From Spirochaetales bacterium (GTDB lineage Bacteria > Spirochaetota > Spirochaetia > Sphaerochaetales > Sphaerochaetaceae): DNA of 5,512 nt. Below, in pieces: positions 3,996 through 5,512 of the stretch. The stretch spans positions 1 to 5,512 of the forward strand of contig JAFVFA010000003.1 of NCBI GenBank assembly GCA_017475725.1, written 5' to 3'. The position numbers and the translations under genes were made by a program. The notes under the pieces were generated by a model. It made no database searches. It was not told where the DNA came from and saw nothing but the letters and a program-made list of their open reading frames with translations. Numbering within the stretch: position 1 is the first letter of the stretch; each line of letters begins with the position of its first letter.

Positions 3996-5512
3996 TTAGT
4001 TGGTAAGCACCACTCCGAAACCGGATGGAAGAATCATCTTGCCCTTTTCAATGGAGATGTCCACCCCATTGAGGCTCCCAATGGCAGGCTTGAGATCTGA
4101 AGCTCCAGGGGCAAAATCCGCAAGAGACAACCTCTCATCTCTGGAGGACATGTTAAGGGCAACCGCCGTGCATTTCCCGCTTTCCTTGTCCAGGAAGCTG
4201 TATGCAAGGACCCCGGCAGGTACGGACTCTGAGAATACTGCATCGGTTCCCGAAATCTCCGACCTCTCCTTCCTGAGCCTGATCAGGGCCCTGTACAGAT
4301 TCAGCATGCTGTCGGGGTCTCCCTCCTCATGCTCCACGGTAAGATCCTTCCAGTCTCTGGTGTAGTTGGGTTCAAGCCAGGGTTCAGACAGGCTGAATCC
4401 CATGTTCTCGGAGCTGTTCCACTGCATCGGTCTTCTCTCCCCATCCCTGCCCTTGTGGAAGGGCCAGTACTTGATCCCGACCGGGTCCTGGATCATCCTC
4501 TTGGGGAACCCTTTGCTCTGCATGCCAAGCTCCTCTCCAAAGTACACCACACTTACTCCTCTCTGTATAAGGAGATACATTGCAAGCATCCTGGCTGTTC
4601 CGGTATTGTTTCCGGCCCTTGTTATGGCCCTTGGGACATCATGGTTTGAGAGCACCCAGCATGGGATCCTGCCTTTCTCCAGACTGCAGAGCTCATACCA
4701 TCTGCTGGCAACCTTCCTGATGTTCCTTGCCTTCAGAGGCTGCTTGACCAGGGAGAACTCGAAGCAGAGCTGAAGTTCGTCATTGTTCTCCCCCATGTAG
4801 GAGGCGCTCTGCTCCATCTGTCCGCGACCCTGGACGGATATCTCACCAAGAAGTGCCCGGTCCGGGTACTCATCTATCACCTTTCTGAGCTGTCTGATGT
4901 ATTCATGCGTGTAAGGCGTGTTTCTGTCGTATATGTGGTTCTGCATGTCATAGGGCCTTGGGGTCTCTCCGAGCATGAAGGGATTGGACCTGAATTCAGG
5001 GTCCTTGCCGACCATGTTTATGACATCAAGCCTGAATCCGTCCACTCCCTTGTCCAGATAGTACCTGACCTCATCGAAGATGGCCTTCCTGCATTCGTCG
5101 TCATGCCAGTTCAGATCCGGCTGCTCCTTGAGGAAGGAATGCAGATAGTACTGGCCCCTTGTCTTGTCATATTCCCAGGCGCTGCCGCCGAAACAGCCTT
5201 TCCAGTTATTTGGTATGGAGTCCTTCCAAACATAGAAATCGGTGTACTTTCCGTTACGTAATTTGCTTTCCTCAAACCATTTATGTTTGTCTGACGAATG
5301 GTTTAGAACCATGTCCATCATGACCTTCAGCCCAAGTTTGTGAGCCTTGCTTACCAATAGGTCAAAGTCCTCCATCGTCCCGAATATGGGATCTATATCC
5401 CTGTAGTCGGAGATGTCATAGCCGAAATCCTTCATCGGGCTCCTGTATATGGGGCTGAGCCAGATGCCGTCCACACCGAGGCTTTTTATGTATTCCAGCT
5501 TAGAGATGATCC
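3996..5512 (-). CDS. GH13 alpha-glucosidase, probably oligo-1,6-glucosidase type; N-terminus beyond right edge
   Basis: Cytoplasmic-type glycoside hydrolase that removes glucose from the non-reducing end of short alpha-glucosides. The 504 visible codons open in IISKLEYIKSLGVDGIWLSP, so only about 30-40 N-terminal residues are missing and the whole is near the usual 540-560 aa. GH13 regions: I DMVLNH (D at 5313-5315), II GFRLDVIN (nucleophile D at 5025-5027), III LLGEIS (acid/base E at 4842-4844), IV SNHD (D at 4638-4640). All three catalytic acids are present. DPVGIKYWPFHKGRDGERRPMQW and YFGEELGM are typical of the alpha-glucosidase subfamilies (GH13_17/23/30/31); I cannot separate these by eye. 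Val after the nucleophile is the residue tied to alpha-1,6 specificity in Bacillus oligo-1,6-glucosidase. No export signal can be assessed. The in-frame GTG at 5474 is internal, not a start. Confidence 0.94.
   Translation of the reverse strand, partial: IISKLEYIKSLGVDGIWLSPIYRSPMKDFGYDISDYRDIDPIFGTMEDFDLLVSKAHKLGLKVMMDMVLNHSSDKHKWFEESKLRNGKYTDFYVWKDSIPNNWKGCFGGSAWEYDKTRGQYYLHSFLKEQPDLNWHDDECRKAIFDEVRYYLDKGVDGFRLDVINMVGKDPEFRSNPFMLGETPRPYDMQNHIYDRNTPYTHEYIRQLRKVIDEYPDRALLGEISVQGRGQMEQSASYMGENNDELQLCFEFSLVKQPLKARNIRKVASRWYELCSLEKGRIPCWVLSNHDVPRAITRAGNNTGTARMLAMYLLIQRGVSVVYFGEELGMQSKGFPKRMIQDPVGIKYWPFHKGRDGERRPMQWNSSENMGFSLSEPWLEPNYTRDWKDLTVEHEEGDPDSMLNLYRALIRLRKERSEISGTDAVFSESVPAGVLAYSFLDKESGKCTAVALNMSSRDERLSLADFAPGASDLKPAIGSLNGVDISIEKGKMILPSGFGVVLTN

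Noticed and set aside
5472..5474. GTG start of the glucosidase inside the window
   Set aside because: The frame stays open upstream and encodes the conserved GH13 segment IISKLEYIKSLG, so the true start is outside.
1..5512. Mobile element, CRISPR array, tRNA, rRNA or integration site
   Set aside because: No transposase or integrase motifs, no regularly spaced repeats, no tRNA-like cloverleaf and no long direct repeats were seen.

Overview
This 5.5 kb bacterial window holds seven protein genes, closely spaced and on both strands. There is no sign of a mobile element, CRISPR array, tRNA or rRNA. GC looks balanced, around one half by eye. The mix of an HflK gene, a LacI-type regulator, a GH13 glucosidase, a small multi-drug-export protein and a stand-alone NSUN-type methyltransferase would suit a fermentative, sugar-using anaerobe. 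My weak guess is Spirochaetota (Sphaerochaeta or Treponema-like); nothing in the window proves it.

Layout. Bases 1-2506 read leftward as arsR/smtB-like regulator, then a YscW/YbaY-like lipoprotein, a short LacI-type regulator, and hflK, which runs off the left edge. The regulator and lipoprotein are 3 nt apart and probably co-transcribed. The LacI-type gene and hflK each have their own promoter candidate. A 96-nt divergent intergenic region (2507-2602) holds two inverted repeats. Bases 2603-3971 read rightward: a compact m5C RNA methyltransferase, then a PF06695-type membrane protein 85 nt later. A GH13 alpha-glucosidase (3996 to the right edge) converges on them, with only 24 nt between the two stop codons.

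Working together. HflK would form, with HflC probably encoded just beyond the left edge, the membrane SPFH complex that modulates FtsH. The ArsR-like protein keeps a complete D-x-H-x10-H-x2-E zinc-type alpha-5 site and sits directly ahead of the lipoprotein, suggesting a metal-responsive envelope operon. The glucosidase has Val after its nucleophile, pointing to alpha-1,6 substrates such as isomaltose. The LacI-type protein might govern sugar genes, but it is only 198 aa, lacks most of one effector subdomain and has 10 cysteines, so its ligand is unclear.

I see no firm evidence for a wholly new system. The two items most worth following are the predicted zinc-sensor/lipoprotein pair and the truncated cysteine-rich LacI-type regulator.
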